A DNA stretch of 64,000 nucleotides, taken from the NCBI GenBank assembly GCA_012656075.1, contig JAAKBF010000200.1, positions 124,001-188,000 on the forward strand, written 5' to 3'. A program made the position numbers and the translations under genes. Shown one piece after another: positions 1 to 10,783 of the stretch. Each line of letters opens with the position of its first letter. The first letter of the stretch is position 1. Source of the DNA: Phytophthora hibernalis. Lineage: Eukaryota > Oomycota > Peronosporomycetes > Peronosporales > Peronosporaceae. The notes below the pieces were generated by a model, which made no database searches, was not told the DNA's origin, and saw only the letters and a list, made by a program, of their open reading frames with translations.

Positions 1-835
1 CTTCGATCTTGGTCTTGACTCTGAATATTTCATGCCATCGGTCAGCTAATTTCTTTGTCAATCTCAACTTGACGCGCTTCATATACCACCGTACTCTACC
101 CGAATGGAGCTGAGATCTCGGTGCTTCCACTGGAGCATCGGGTGTTGCCCCTGTCTCCGCTCGTGACTCCTCCGAGGTTTCGTTGTCACCAATGTTCGGT
201 GCTACTACTCGCGACTCGACTGATGTCTCATTTTCACCAACGCTCGGTACTGCCGCTCCCTCGCGGCGGCTCATCGACTCATTGTGTCCCTTTGCTCTCC
301 GAGCCATATCGACGCCTTGGTATTCCATCGGCATTTCCTATGCAATGTCTGGCTGACGGTTTGCTTCTCGGCGTTCGGTGCCCCACCGACGATTCATCCC
401 GAGGAGGTACAGCGCACCGTCCTCGCTCAGCCCAACCTTGTCGTCCATCTTCCTTGCGTCTCTGGCTGAGCGTAGCTATTCATCCTGGGCGGTGGAGATC
501 CATCGTCGGTGCTCTTCCAGTATAATCACAAAGTCTACATCTTTTGCATTAGGAGCACCAAAGTTTGCATCGGGGACCGTTTGCTCGTCTTCTAGCCCAT
601 TCGGGACCTCTGTGGATACTCCGTCTGCTTCGTCCTGTTGAGCCGCGTCATATCGGCCTACGACCGAGATCTTATCTGCAAATCAGACTCGTTTCTTCCT
701 TGCGGTTGTTTGCTGTCTGGTCGTTACCGTTAAGTAATCCGGGACATCCGTAAAGAAATCGAAAAAGTATTTGTCGCGAGGAGTTTCATGAGCCACATGA
801 GCTAGGGCAAAGCTGTCCGTTGGGTTCTCTTCAGG
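1..835 (-). pseudogene. Decayed gypsy-like Pol remnant
   Basis: On the minus strand one frame can be followed from about 835 to 1 with three in-frame stops. It begins with a stretch containing KYFFDFFTDVPDYL, passes a spacer with ILEEHRRW and GALYLLGMNRRWG, and ends with RVRWYMKRVKLRLTKKLADR and WHEIF. That last part resembles the region just after the integrase core in Ty3/gypsy polyproteins of oomycetes. The integrase core itself (several hundred residues) is missing between the two parts, so this is a deleted, dead copy. The + strand ORFs here are proline/serine/arginine-rich shadows. The family call rests mainly on the last 100 bases; it could be another retroelement protein. Confidence 0.45.
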
Positions 836-1209
836 CGTGGCTTCTACGCCCACAAAGCGCAGCCTTAGGACCAGAAGATCACGGTAAGAGTCCGAGCCAA
901 GTCTAAGGAGCAGAGATCAACAGTACGACCCAGTGGGAACTTAGGAACCGAAATTCCCGGTACCGACTCGGCGGATCTTCCGGATACGATTATCCGGATA
1001 ATAGCCGAGCTCAACGGTCGGCACCAGGCTGTAGGGGCGGCGCAGACGCCAGAGAGATGCGGAACTCGGCTGAAGGGTCGACGGAGATCCATAACGACCA
1101 CAGCATACTAGAAGATCGTATGAGAACGCGCCAACGGACAGAGGCTCAGCCCAAGGGGCATCCGCGGGATTTCAGAGTCAGCGAGCTCGGCTGAGGAGTC
1201 AGACGAGGT

Positions 1210-1823
1210 TGAAACGACTCCATTTCATTTGATATTTGTATAGGATATGTAGGAAACCAAGAAAAGGACCTTTTAGGTCCTCAGAAGATAACAGAACCAA
1301 CAGAGCAGAATTTTCTAAGTCCAAGACAAGTGTAGACCTCTCCGGTAAGTCCCTGTACGGACTGGATTATGACTGCCGTCGACACCCGAGAGGCATAGCT
1401 TGTAGGGTGTTGACTGGTAGCGCCAAGAGAATAGGTCGGCCCGGGAAGGGCGCATCTCGCCAAGCGCGAAGACAAATCTCGCCGAACTCGGCGAGTCGGT
1501 ACTTCCACGGGTGCCGTGACACTTTCAGCCGAGTAGCTTTTGCCTCGGCGACCCGTAAATCGCTAGCGTGCCGTCGTCCATCCTTTGGTGGAGGGCACGG
1601 GAAGACGTGAACAGAGCCAGCCGAGTTCGGTTGGTCTCGGAAGATTTTGGCTGGCTTGATTAGCTGGTATTCGACGGAGACGAGACACTACCTGTCCCGG
1701 AAGGGCCGGATCGAGTGGGGAACCACCCAGCGCAGGCCAACAACGCCGACCTAACTCGACGATTGTTGTGATTGCAAGGTAGAAGTCCACATTTGACGTA
1801 TTTGTGTGTTTTGCAACACCACA
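1210..1823 (+). repeat. LTR, family A copy 1
   Basis: 614-bp LTR beginning TGAAACGACTCC and ending ACACCACA, followed after two bases by a primer-binding site, which fixes its orientation. A diverged relative lies at 63179-63806 and a mirror copy at 5530-6151. The purine-rich bases before 1210 are only weakly tract-like. No gag-pol of this family is intact in the window. Confidence 0.75.
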
Positions 1824-1825
1824 AC

Positions 1826-1843
1826 TGGTGCCGCGACCCGGGA
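1826..1843 (+). other. Primer-binding site of family A
   Basis: TGGTGCCGCGACCCGGGA starts two bases after the LTR end. The TGG start fits pairing with a tRNA 3' CCA end; I do not assign the tRNA. The same 18-mer occurs inverted at 5510-5527 (right arm) and at 3313-3330 (spacer side). Confidence 0.75.
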
Positions 1844-2020
1844 ACAGGAGTGAGCTAGCTTCCGAAGTTACCAGCAAATCAAGTTTCGAGCAATTTGAAG
1901 GGTGAGAAGAAGAGGGTGAGAAGAAGAAGTGATGATGGTCAAAGGAGAGAACAAGCCGAGTGACTACAACTGGGCTACAGCGAAGGGATCCTCCGGGGAG
2001 CGACTGGGGGATTTGGTGAA

Positions 2021-2224
2021 ATGGAGAACCCGGCTGCGGCAGCAGCCATGGATGTGATGGAGAGTGATGAACGAAGCATACAGTTTGATGAAGATACCCT
2101 AGTCCATGGAAGCGACGAAGTAATGGAGGAGAAAACCGAGTCCTGCAACAAAAGAAGCAAGAAACACGTCTGCAATTGGTGCAAGTTGCAGACGAAGCCT
2201 AAACTATTGCGCGAAATGAAGTAA
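2021..2224 (+). CDS. Small ORF after the primer-binding site
   Basis: 67-codon ORF starting MENPAAAAAMD, acidic at first and then Lys/Cys-rich (CNWCKLQ). It lies about 180 bases after the primer-binding site, where a gag would begin, but has no recognisable gag domain. The mirror copy in the right arm has a one-base deletion near 5250 that breaks the frame. It may be a gag remnant or chance; I favour remnant. Confidence 0.25.
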   Translation: MENPAAAAAMDVMESDERSIQFDEDTLVHGSDEVMEEKTESCNKRSKKHVCNWCKLQTKPKLLREMK

Positions 2225-3303
2225 AACGGATCGGTGAAGATAACAGGCCGAGCCGAGTTGAAAAGGCTACTGTTTCAAAATTACGGCGGATCAGTGAAGA
2301 CAGCAGGCCGATCCAAGCTATAAATCTACTGCGTCAAAATTGCATATTAATTGATTATGAAATGGAGTGCTAGGGCACTAGGAGACTAAGGGGACCGGCG
2401 AACCAAAACGAAAAACTGGAGAATGAAGGAGAGGAACTTGGCGAATTTCCATGTGATGCTGCAGCAGCGTCTGCCAAAGATGTACATGGCCGACTCCTTG
2501 CTGCCATACGAAGATGGGTCAACGTGGCGGCCCGGAGAATTACGGTCGAAGATCGATGTTCCGAAGAAAAATCGCCCCGCAAATCAGGCAAGCCAAGATA
2601 CGCTTCCGGTGATCTGGAAACAGGGGCAGCTGAACCTACAACTATGCTGAGCTCACCCTTCCTTGGTCACAGAAGATACCATTCCATCGCGGTGTCGACG
2701 AGGTTGAACATTGACGGGAAGGCTACTCGGCGAGGACTAATTGAGGTCCACATTACCTTCCACCGAGTCTTCACACGAGGATGTACCACAACAGGGGCAG
2801 AACAACATGAATACCACGTCGCGAGAGAAAAAGCACGCATTGAACGGGTGCGTGGCTGGGGCAGTTAACCACCAATCTCGCCAAGGCTCGCGTCCTTCAA
2901 CCTGCCGAGTTGCAATTAATCTAATACTCGACTCGAGGAACCGGTTCATCATCGCAAGAGGTGGTCACAGCCGAGTCGAAAGCTTCGAACATCGGTGCTG
3001 GTCTGTCCATGTCCAACTTTCCTGGGTGTTTTATGGAGATGGGTGCGGATTTGTACCACCAAAACCTTTCCAGATTTTTGATATACTATTAACGACCGAC
3101 CAATACGACCGACGAAGAAGGATTCAGCACGAGAGGTGTCAGTCTATCCATAGGCTCAAGTTTCAACATCCGGCACCTAGAGCTCCTTGCTGAGCGGATC
3201 GTCGAGTTCAGTGTACCTGGTGGAATCGTCCATCGGGACTGTCTCGATGGCATAATTGCAGTAGGTTGCCCGAGCGAAGTTCAACAGGTAGCCAACTCAA
3301 TTT

Positions 3304-4044
3304 CACTCCTAATCCCGGGTCGCGGCACCAGTTGTCGTGTAGGATCACGCAGAAATTCTCACTACCAAATGGTATGAGTCCCACCAACAACACTCGCTTC
3401 CCCTTGTCAGGCCAACGAGCATTGGGTCAAACCTGAAGACCAGGAACGATCCCTTACGCCGGGTTGGATGTGAACCTCTGTACATCTAGGTTGTATTAGG
3501 CCAACCCAATAACCTGCACCACTAGCCACGAACGAGGGCTAGTATGCAATATTGCGCTTTCGCGCGAACCCCGCAGTCCTCAGAAGGAAGGGTACCGGCT
3601 GTCAAGCCTAATATGGGTTTGCCGAGGTAGAACCTCGGCGGGTAGTAAATGTGTATGGAACACTCGGTTCCACTATTATATATGGCGAACGACGCTTCTC
3701 TCAAGCTTCATGATACTGCTCTTGGCTTGACTTCGGCAGCCAGGACCCCTTACCGCTATAGGCTGCCTTCTCTGGAGTTTACACATCGACTGGCTCAGCT
3801 GTTAACCCCATCGGTTCTACTTGGTTCAGCTGGTCGCCCTCGGCTTCCCACTGTACTCGCGCGTGGCATTGTAAACATCGCGAACCTTCAACAAGCTCTA
3901 ATGCTTGCTCAGAAACTCGGCTGTTGGCTTGCTCTGGGTCAAAATCGCCGCTGCTTGCTCGACCGAGTTCCAGAAACATCCGCCGAGTCTCCATCGCTGT
4001 CATCACTTTGACGCTCGGTGGTGTGTCTCCTCAGGCACAAGTAC
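3304..4044. other. Palindrome spacer with minus-strand LTR end
   Basis: 741 bp between the arms. A minus-strand primer-binding site (3313-3330, same 18-mer as the family A site) lies after an LTR end at 3333, so an LTR entering from the right in minus orientation occupies part of the spacer. Its outer end is not defined. A TATA-like tract lies near 3675. A minus-strand frame of about 75 codons (3779-4006) resembles nothing I know. Confidence 0.5.
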
Positions 4045-6523
4045 AAATTGAGTTGGCTACCTGTTGAACTTCGCTCGGGCAACCTGCTGCAAGTATGCCA
4101 TCGAGACAGTCCCGATGGACGATTCCACCAGGTACACTGAACTCGACGATCCGCTCAGCAAGGAGCTCTAGGTGCCGGATGTTGAAACTTGAGCCTATGG
4201 ATAGACTGACACCTCTCGTGCTGAATCCTTCTTCGTCGGTCGTATTGGTCGGTCGTTAATAGTATATCAAAAATCTGGAAAGGTTTTGGTGGGTACAAAT
4301 CCGCACCCATCTCCATAAAACACCCAGGAAAGTTGGACATGGACAGACCAGCACCGATGTTCGAAGCTTTCGACTCGGCTGTGACCACCTCTTGCGATGA
4401 TGAACCGGTTCCTCGAGTCGAGTATTAGATTAATTGCAACTCGGCAGGTTGAAGGACGCGAGCCTTGGCGAGATTGGTGGTTAACTGCCCCAGCCACGCA
4501 CCCGTTCAATGCGTGCTTTTTCTCTCGCGACGTGGTATTCATGTTGTTCTGCCCCTGTTGTGGTACATCCTCGTGTGGTTGAAGACTCGGTGGAAGGTAA
4601 TGTGGACCTCAATTAGTCCTCGCCGAGTAGCCTTCCCGTCAATGTTCAACCTCGTCGACACCGCGATGGAATGGTATCTTCTGTGACCAAGGAAGGGTGA
4701 GCTCAGCATAGTTGTAGGTTCAGCTGCCCCTGTTTCCAGATCACCGGAAGCGTATCTTGGCTTGCCTGATTTGCGGGCGATTTTTCTTCGGAACATCGAT
4801 CTTCGACCGTAATTCTCCGGGCCGCCACGTTGACCCATCTTCGTATGGCAGCAAGGAGTCGGCCATGTACATCTTTGGCAGACGCTGCTGCAGCATCACA
4901 TGGAAATTCGCCAAGTTCCTCTCCTTCATTCTCCAGTTTTTCGTTTTGGTTCGCCGGTCCCCTTAGTCTCCTAGTGCCCTAGCACTCCATTTCATAATCA
5001 ATTAATATGCAATTTTGACGCAGTAGATTTATAGCTTGGATCGGCCTGCTGTCTTCACTGATCCGCCGTAATTTTGAAACAGTAGCCTTTTCAACTCGGC
5101 TCGGCCTGTTATCTTCACCGATCCGTTTTACTTCATTTCGCGCAATAGTTTAGGCTTCGTCTGCAACTTGCACCAATTGCAGACGTGTTTCTTGCTTCTT
5201 TTGTTGCAGGACTCGGTTTTCTCCTCCATTACTTCGTCGCTTCCATGGACTAGGTATCTTCATCAAACTGTATGCTTCGTTCATCACTCTCCATCACATC
5301 CATGGCTGCTGCCGCAGCCGGGTTCTCCGATTTCACCAAATCCGCCCAGTCGCTCCCCGGAGGGGTCCCTTCGCTGTAGCCCAGTTGTAGTCACTCGGCT
5401 TGTTCTCTCCTTTGACCATCATCACTTCTTCTTCTCACCCTCTTCTTCTCACCCTTCAAATTGCTCGAAACTTGATTTGCTGGTAACTTCGAAGCTAGCT
5501 CACTCCTGTTCCCGGGTCGCGGCACCAGTTGTGGTGTTGCAAAACACACAAATACGTCAAATGTGGACTTCTACCTTGCAATCACAACAATCGTCGAGTT
5601 AGGTCGGCGTTGTTGGCCTGCGCTGGGTGGTTCCCCACTCGATCCGGCCCTTCCGGGACAGGTAGTGTCTCGTCTCCGTCGAATACCAGCTAATCAAGCC
5701 AGCCAAAATCTTCCAGAGACCAACCGAACTCGGCTGGCTCTGTTCACGTCTTCCCGTGCCCTCCACCAAAGGATGGACGACGGCACGCTAGCGATTTTAC
5801 GGGTCGCCGAGGCAAAAGCTACTCGGCTGAAAGTGTCACGGCACCCGTGCTATCCGGAGTACCGACTCGCCGAGTTCGGCGAGATTTGTCTTCGCGCTTG
5901 GCGAGATGCGCCCTTCCCGGGCCGACCTATTCTCTTGGCGCTACCAGTCAACACCCTACAAGCTATGCCTCTCGGGTGTCGACGGCAGTCATAATCCAGT
6001 CCGTACAGGGACTTACCGGAGAGGTCTACACTTGTCTTGGACTTAGAAAATTCTGCTCTGTTGGTTCTGTTATCTTCTGAGGACCTAAAAGGTCCTTTTC
6101 TTGGTTTCCTACATATCCTATACAAATATCAAATGAAATGGAGTCGTTTCAACCTCGTCTGACTCCTCAGCCGAGCTCGCTGACTCTGAAATCCCGCGGA
6201 TGCCCCTTGGGCTGAGCCTCTGTCCGTTGGCGCGTTCTCATACGATCTTCTAGTATGCTGTGGTCGTTATGGATCTCCGTCGACCCTTCAGCCGAGTTCC
6301 GCATCTCTCTGGCGTCTGCGCCGCCCCTACAGCCTGGTGCCGACCGTTGAGCTCGGCTATTATCCGGATAATCGTATCCGGAAGATCCGCCGAGTCGGTA
6401 CCGGGAATTTCGGTTCCTAAGTTCCCACTGGGTCGTACTGTTGATCTCTGCTCCTTAGACTTGGCTCGGACTCTTTTTACCGTAATCTTCTGGTCCTAAG
6501 ACCACGCTTTTGTGGGCATAGCC
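4045..6523. repeat. Right arm of long palindrome
   Basis: Reverse complement of 839-3303. Inner homology starts at AAATTGAGTTGGCTACCTG (4045) and the outer end fades near 6523. The arm carries the mirror LTR (minus, 5530-6151) and mirror primer-binding site (5510-5527). The + strand frames here are antisense readings of the left arm's contents and are not separate genes. Confidence 0.95.
5530..6151 (-). repeat. LTR, family A copy 2 (mirror)
   Basis: 622-bp mirror image of the LTR at 1210-1823; the primer-binding site follows on the minus strand at 5510-5527. The length difference is due to small indels, including seven bases near 5850. Confidence 0.75.
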
Positions 6524-6861
6524 GAGTCACTATTGTGCATCATCATTCCTAAGGATCCACCACTCCTAGGTCAGGAGGGTCCTAGTTGAGGCATGTGCCG
6601 AAACTCGAAATTACTACACCACAACTGCCCCGGTTATGATGCGAGCCGGGCTGGTGAGCGTTAAAACCTTGTTCAGTCGCTTTCCATCTTGTGCCAGACC
6701 ACACCGTTGGCAGTCGTTAAACTGCCTGATGTCTCTCCCTTCTCCTTCGTCGTCTTCGGTTCGTGTTCTTCCTGGGATTATTGGCAGGTATGCGTACTGA
6801 CTTGTTGTTTTCTCCGGACTGTCACATTCTCTCTTCCCCGGCCGTGTTGTCACCTCAATGA
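6524..6861 (+). other. Short LTR end and leader region
   Basis: About 100 bp beyond the right arm ends in ACACCACA (6616-6623), the same terminal bases and spacing as the family A LTRs, but the following bases (TGCCCCGGTTATG) match the 18-mer primer site poorly. I read this as the truncated end of a related LTR followed by the leader of the coiled-coil element. No ORF is convincing here. Confidence 0.35.
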
Positions 6862-8175
6862 GATGAGGATCCGTCCGCCGAGTCGGGGATTAGTGGATCC
6901 AGCGCTTCTGGGGTCAGCAGTGGTCGGGAGAACTCGGCCATTGATCTGACAACTTCCCAGGAGACTGGTTCTGATTCCGAACCACCCTCTTGCACGCATC
7001 CTCGTTCGTTGAGTCCGCCAGGCGACACCACTTGGGACGCTATGCATCAGTCGGACTCGGCAAAACCGCATCCATCGCCACGCCGTGCTTAATTCTCGAA
7101 GTACCGAGCAGATATTGGACGCACTGCGTGACGATTACCAGCTCGCGGATCAATCGGCGGCGCTAGCCGAGCTTCAAGCCGATCTTCATGCTGCCAGCAC
7201 AATGAAAGCTGCTTTGACTCGTCGGCTGGACTCGGCGGCAGTCTCGAAGGTTGAGTTGGAATCCCAGCTTAAAGTTGCCCAACAGGAGCGTGACGTCTGG
7301 AAAGTCGAGGCTTCCAAACCCACCTCTCTATTGGCGTCGCTTCGCAAAACGCTAGCTGAGTCGACTGCTGCTCTTAATCAAGTGAAGCAGTCTCAACAAG
7401 CCGAAGTCGACTCGGCTTTTTCTTACGTATCAATTTTCAGGCAACAAGTCATGGATCGCGATAAGCAGATCGAGTTTCTTCCAGAAGGCTATCGCCGAGA
7501 AGGATGCAGCTTTCTCCATCCTCCAGGGATTTCCTCCAAACATTTTCAACAGCTTCAAGAGTCAGCTCGGGAATTGTGTGATGGTAACACCCAACCTCTC
7601 CGCTTTGCTCGGAGAGTCATCGCCGACCAGCGCGCTGTCATCCTTCGTCAGAAGCGAGTGATTCAGCGCCAAGGGATCATTCCACTGCATGACCCACACA
7701 TGGCTGCTGCTGCTGCTGGCGGGGTGGAAGCTCCGGGATTAGCTTCAGCTGACTTGCTCGCCAATGCTCGTCTTTGTCGGTTATTAGCCGAGAAGATTCC
7801 GGAGATATCCGTCATTCCTGAAGGTGAGACTCGTACCCTCGAGGTAGTCTTACCTCCTCGCAATGTCACTTCTTCCTTGGTTTCCCAAGCTTCTTGCGCG
7901 TCCTCCACGTCCGCGGGGTTCTCACCCATGTGGTCGACTCGGCTACTCTATCGTCGAGTTCCGATCCCGTTCGGACTCGTCGGGCCAAGAGTATCGAGGC
8001 TCTTCGCCGAGCTCCTCTGACCCAGTTGAAGTCCCATGAGCGGTTGCGGCGATATGCCAATCCCAAGTCCCTTACGGCAGCTGGGTCTCGCAGGCGCAAA
8101 GTAGTCCCACCTCTTCAACCATACTCTCGCCCGCTTCCAGGGAGGATGGGTACGAGAGGGTTAATGCTCTGCTAG
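6862..8175 (+). pseudogene. Coiled-coil gag-like protein, frameshifted
   Basis: A Ser/Thr-rich N-terminal frame (6862 to about 7090, with SGREN and GSDSEPPS) runs by a stop/frameshift into a 311-codon frame (7085-8020) rich in Leu/Ala/Gln heptads (ALAELQADLH, VELESQLKVAQQERD), a long predicted coiled coil. A segment with DRDKQIE, KHFQQLQESAR and QPLRFAR follows, then ILRQKRVIQRQG. Near 7900 the frame shifts and the arginine-rich tail continues to 8175 (HERLRRYANPKSL, TAAGSRRR). The tail and middle match the pseudogene at 62016-62602 and the inserted segment at 60926-61139. It has no zinc knuckle, protease or RT. It may be the gag-like ORF of a non-autonomous LTR element; function is inferred from context only. 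Confidence 0.55.
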
Positions 8176-8202
8176 GGGCCCGACCCATTCCTAGTTGAGG
8201 TA

Positions 8203-8481
8203 ATGGCGATGTCGGACACTGAAGCTCTCCATCCTTCGGCTCAAATATCCAAGTCTCCGTCTCGGCGCCAATCTCAACTTCGAAGTCAACCTCCTAGTGT
8301 TGACACTGGGTATTTTTCGGAAGGTGATGCTCTCTCGACCGTCTTGGACGGGTATGATTCTCCAGTTCCGCCGAGCGTCACTTCGCTTTCCAAGGATAAT
8401 GCAAAGGAGCTGGAGGTTGATGCCCCTGATCAGCTCGCCGAGTCCCTACCAGCGCAGACCACTAACTGCCGCGCAGGATAG
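8203..8481 (+). CDS. ORF fragment next to the copia LTR
   Basis: 93-codon ORF MAMSDTEALHPS, Ser/Pro-rich then acidic, 27 bases after the previous pseudogene and 41 bases before the copia LTR. It may be the second ORF of the coiled-coil element cut by the copia insertion. The alternative frame after about 8460 (AAQDRRRKHLFVFSP) could be its true continuation. Not recognised. Confidence 0.3.
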   Translation: MAMSDTEALHPSAQISKSPSRRQSQLRSQPPSVDTGYFSEGDALSTVLDGYDSPVPPSVTSLSKDNAKELEVDAPDQLAESLPAQTTNCRAG

Positions 8482-8522
8482 GCGGCGGAAACACCTATTC
8501 GTGTTTTCACCACGAATTCACC

Positions 8523-8827
8523 TGCTGCCCGTGGCACTTAGGTTTAGTATGCAACTACGTCGTATTTGTATTGTTATCTTGCTAATTAACAATTGCGGAA
8601 CGCGGCGCACGGCGTGGCAGCTCTTCTCGCTCACAACCGCTTTTACTCAGCGAGCAGCAAGCGAGAGAGCAGCCCACGCCAAGCCCGCGTTCTTATCGAG
8701 GCTTTGCCCGACACTCACGTGTTTCTACTTACCTCTAAATCTACCGCCCTTCTAGCAGTGTCATGGCACCGACACTACGAAGTGACGGGCAGACGAATAG
8801 ACCCGTGACGCGCCCTGCGTCACCACA
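8523..8827 (+). repeat. Copia 5' LTR
   Basis: 305 bp, TGCTGCCCGTGG to GCGTCACCACA. It matches 21261-21565 with a limited number of substitutions. The following bases (GGTGATGATCCCAACG) are where a primer site should be, but I cannot match it to a tRNA. Confidence 0.9.
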
Positions 8828-9144
8828 GGTGATGATCCCAACGAGGGCGGGCCTGTCGACGGACACGCCGCCTGGTGTGGACCACACTGCTCAAGGATTT
8901 TCGACCAATCAAGATCAAGTTGATCCCCCATTGGCCGAAACCAGTGACGCGTCGGTATTTGCGGAATGCCGAGTGTCTTTTCCGCTCATTGTCTTGAATT
9001 CAAGACAGCCACTCATTCGCTGAAAGGTTGTGGTTAGGGTTGAAGGACCTTCACTCAGTGGGTCCTTCGAACCTTCCAGAATTCGGCTCAGTCCAAGATC
9101 AATCGCCGTCCAACCAACCAGAACTGCAGCCGCCCCTGGATAAC

Positions 9145-10336
9145 ATGCATCCTGGTGGCCGCTACGACGACAAGGAGCTGGCGGCGCACACGAAGGCGCT
9201 CGTCAGTTCGCCGCCCATCAAGCTGCCGAGGCTCCACTGCAAGGCGGACTACAAGGCGTGGCGCAGCGAGGTGCCGCTGCACTTCGACACGCGCATGCTC
9301 GGAAACATCACGTACGGCGCGGAGCGCTACGACGAGGAGGAAGGCCTGCGTCGTCCTAAGTACTGCGCATGGTTCGAGCGCGCAAGAACAAATCGTTCTC
9401 GGCCCTGGCGCTGTCACTGTCGGTGAACCTGCGCACGGCCTTCAAGATCGACGAGATTCCCGACGACATGAACACCGCCGCGCTCCTGTTCGAGCGCATC
9501 ACGCAGCACTTCGAGGCTGGCGACGGCATCAACCCTGACTACCTGCTGCAGGAGCTGGTGTCGCGTAGGCTCAAGCCCGGCGAGACCATCACCGCCTATA
9601 TTGACGACGTGGCGCGCAAGGTCACGCAGCTCCACCAAGCCAATGGGGAGTTCACGGAGTGGCAGCAAGCAAGCCTGCTTCTGTCAAACTGCGTCGATGT
9701 GTACCAAGGCTGGCCCGAGAGCACGGCGACTGGATCAACAACCATGCTCGCAGAAGCCTGAAGTTGTCGGAAACTGTGCAGCGCCTGCGAGCTGCAGAGC
9801 ACCAGCGCGAGCAACTTCGAGGGCAGACTGGCCAGCTTTCCCTGCAGACTCTCCGAGTTTCGCAGGTCAGTGCCAGCCAAGGACCATCCCGCAAGCGCAA
9901 CAAGCAGCAGCGCAAGCGGGGCAAGAACGTTGCTGACAAGAAGCAGAAGACGAACTGCGCGAACTGTGGAGGCGACGGACACTGGTACTGAGTGTACGGT
10001 AAACACCGGGATACTGCTGCGCTATGACCAGGCAGAGAAGGTCAAGGCGCGCAAGATGCGTCAGAAGAAGATGCCGACGTCGTTGGTGAACTCCGTGTGT
10101 CGTGTTGAGGTCTGTACGGGCGGAAGCACGATACAGTGCCAACTCGCTGGCCTTTCACTGTGCGCGCAGCCGAGCAGCGAGATCACTGATGACTCTGCAA
10201 CTAGCGAGGTGCCTGAGCCACCATCGCCGACCTACTCTCCGACATCGCCGGCGTCTAGCGATGATGAAGATGATTGTGCTGGACGTCACGTACCTGCGAC
10301 ACCGCGACGACTTCAACTGCAACCTGCTGCAGGAGA
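9145..10336 (+). pseudogene. Copia Gag, N-terminal and zinc-knuckle part
   Basis: Copia-type Gag readable in three frames. 9145-9380: IKLPRLHCKADYKAWR, typical of the start of copia capsids. 9369-9710: capsid core (ALLFERITQHFEAGDG, YLLQELVSRRLKPGETI, AYIDDV). 9710-9990: basic tail and knuckle CANCGGDGHW, followed by a stop and a third frame to the gypsy boundary with an acidic Pro/Ser-rich end. Frameshifts near 9380, 9710 and 9990 kill it. Its expected continuation lies beyond the gypsy at 16784. The first Met (9145) is chosen because the frame upstream lacks ATG and conservation. Confidence 0.75.
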
Positions 10337-10756
10337 TGTGACGGGGTTCACACGCACCTTAGCTTTAGAGGAAGCGTTAACGCGCTAACCACAACAGACG
10401 CCAAGCGTTCCTGCTGTAAGCTTGCAAAGGCCTGGCCTTCCTGTCCAATATGGTACCGAGTACCAATTGACTTGTGAACTTCCGGGTTAGAGTTAAACTG
10501 ATTTATGTTAAGAACACTGTTGTAGTTCTAACTACTGCTAACTATCTGCATAATGAATCCCTGTCTAATCTGATCTGTCCGAATGGGAGCCACCCATTTA
10601 GGTGTACTGCTTTAATACAACTGGCGTACCGCTTAAGTACGACTGAAGTACGAATTAAGTCCTTGACGTGCCACACACCACGCGTGTGGAGGACATCAAT
10701 GGTGTGGACCACACCACAGAGAACAACGGTCGCCCCTGTCAAGTGGCCCCATTACA
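10337..10756 (-). repeat. G1 3' LTR
   Basis: 420 bp. In + orientation it starts TGTGACGGGG and ends CCCCATTACA; in element orientation TGTAATGGGG to CCCCGTCACA. Immediately inside is a pyrimidine run (CCCTCCCACACCC), the complement of a polypurine tract, which fixes it as the 3' LTR. The G2 LTR at 57484-57902 is nearly the same. Confidence 0.85.
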
Positions 10757-10783
10757 CCCTCCCACACCCAAACGGGAAGCACC

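Larger units (their letters stand above)
839..3303. repeat. Left arm of long palindrome
   Basis: This stretch reappears, reverse-complemented and nearly identical, at 4045-6523. Similarity is loose at the outer end (839-867) and becomes almost perfect from about 868. Differences are scattered substitutions and small indels, for example seven extra bases in the right arm near 5850. The arm contains an LTR (1210-1823), a primer-binding site and about 1.4 kb of internal sequence without an intact gag or pol. At its inner end a second element begins in the opposite direction (minus-strand primer-binding site at 3313-3330). The near identity points to a recent inverted duplication. Confidence 0.95.

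Noticed and set aside
121..753. Several + strand ORFs
   Set aside because: Pro/Ser/Arg-rich shadows of the minus-strand Pol remnant that has motif support.
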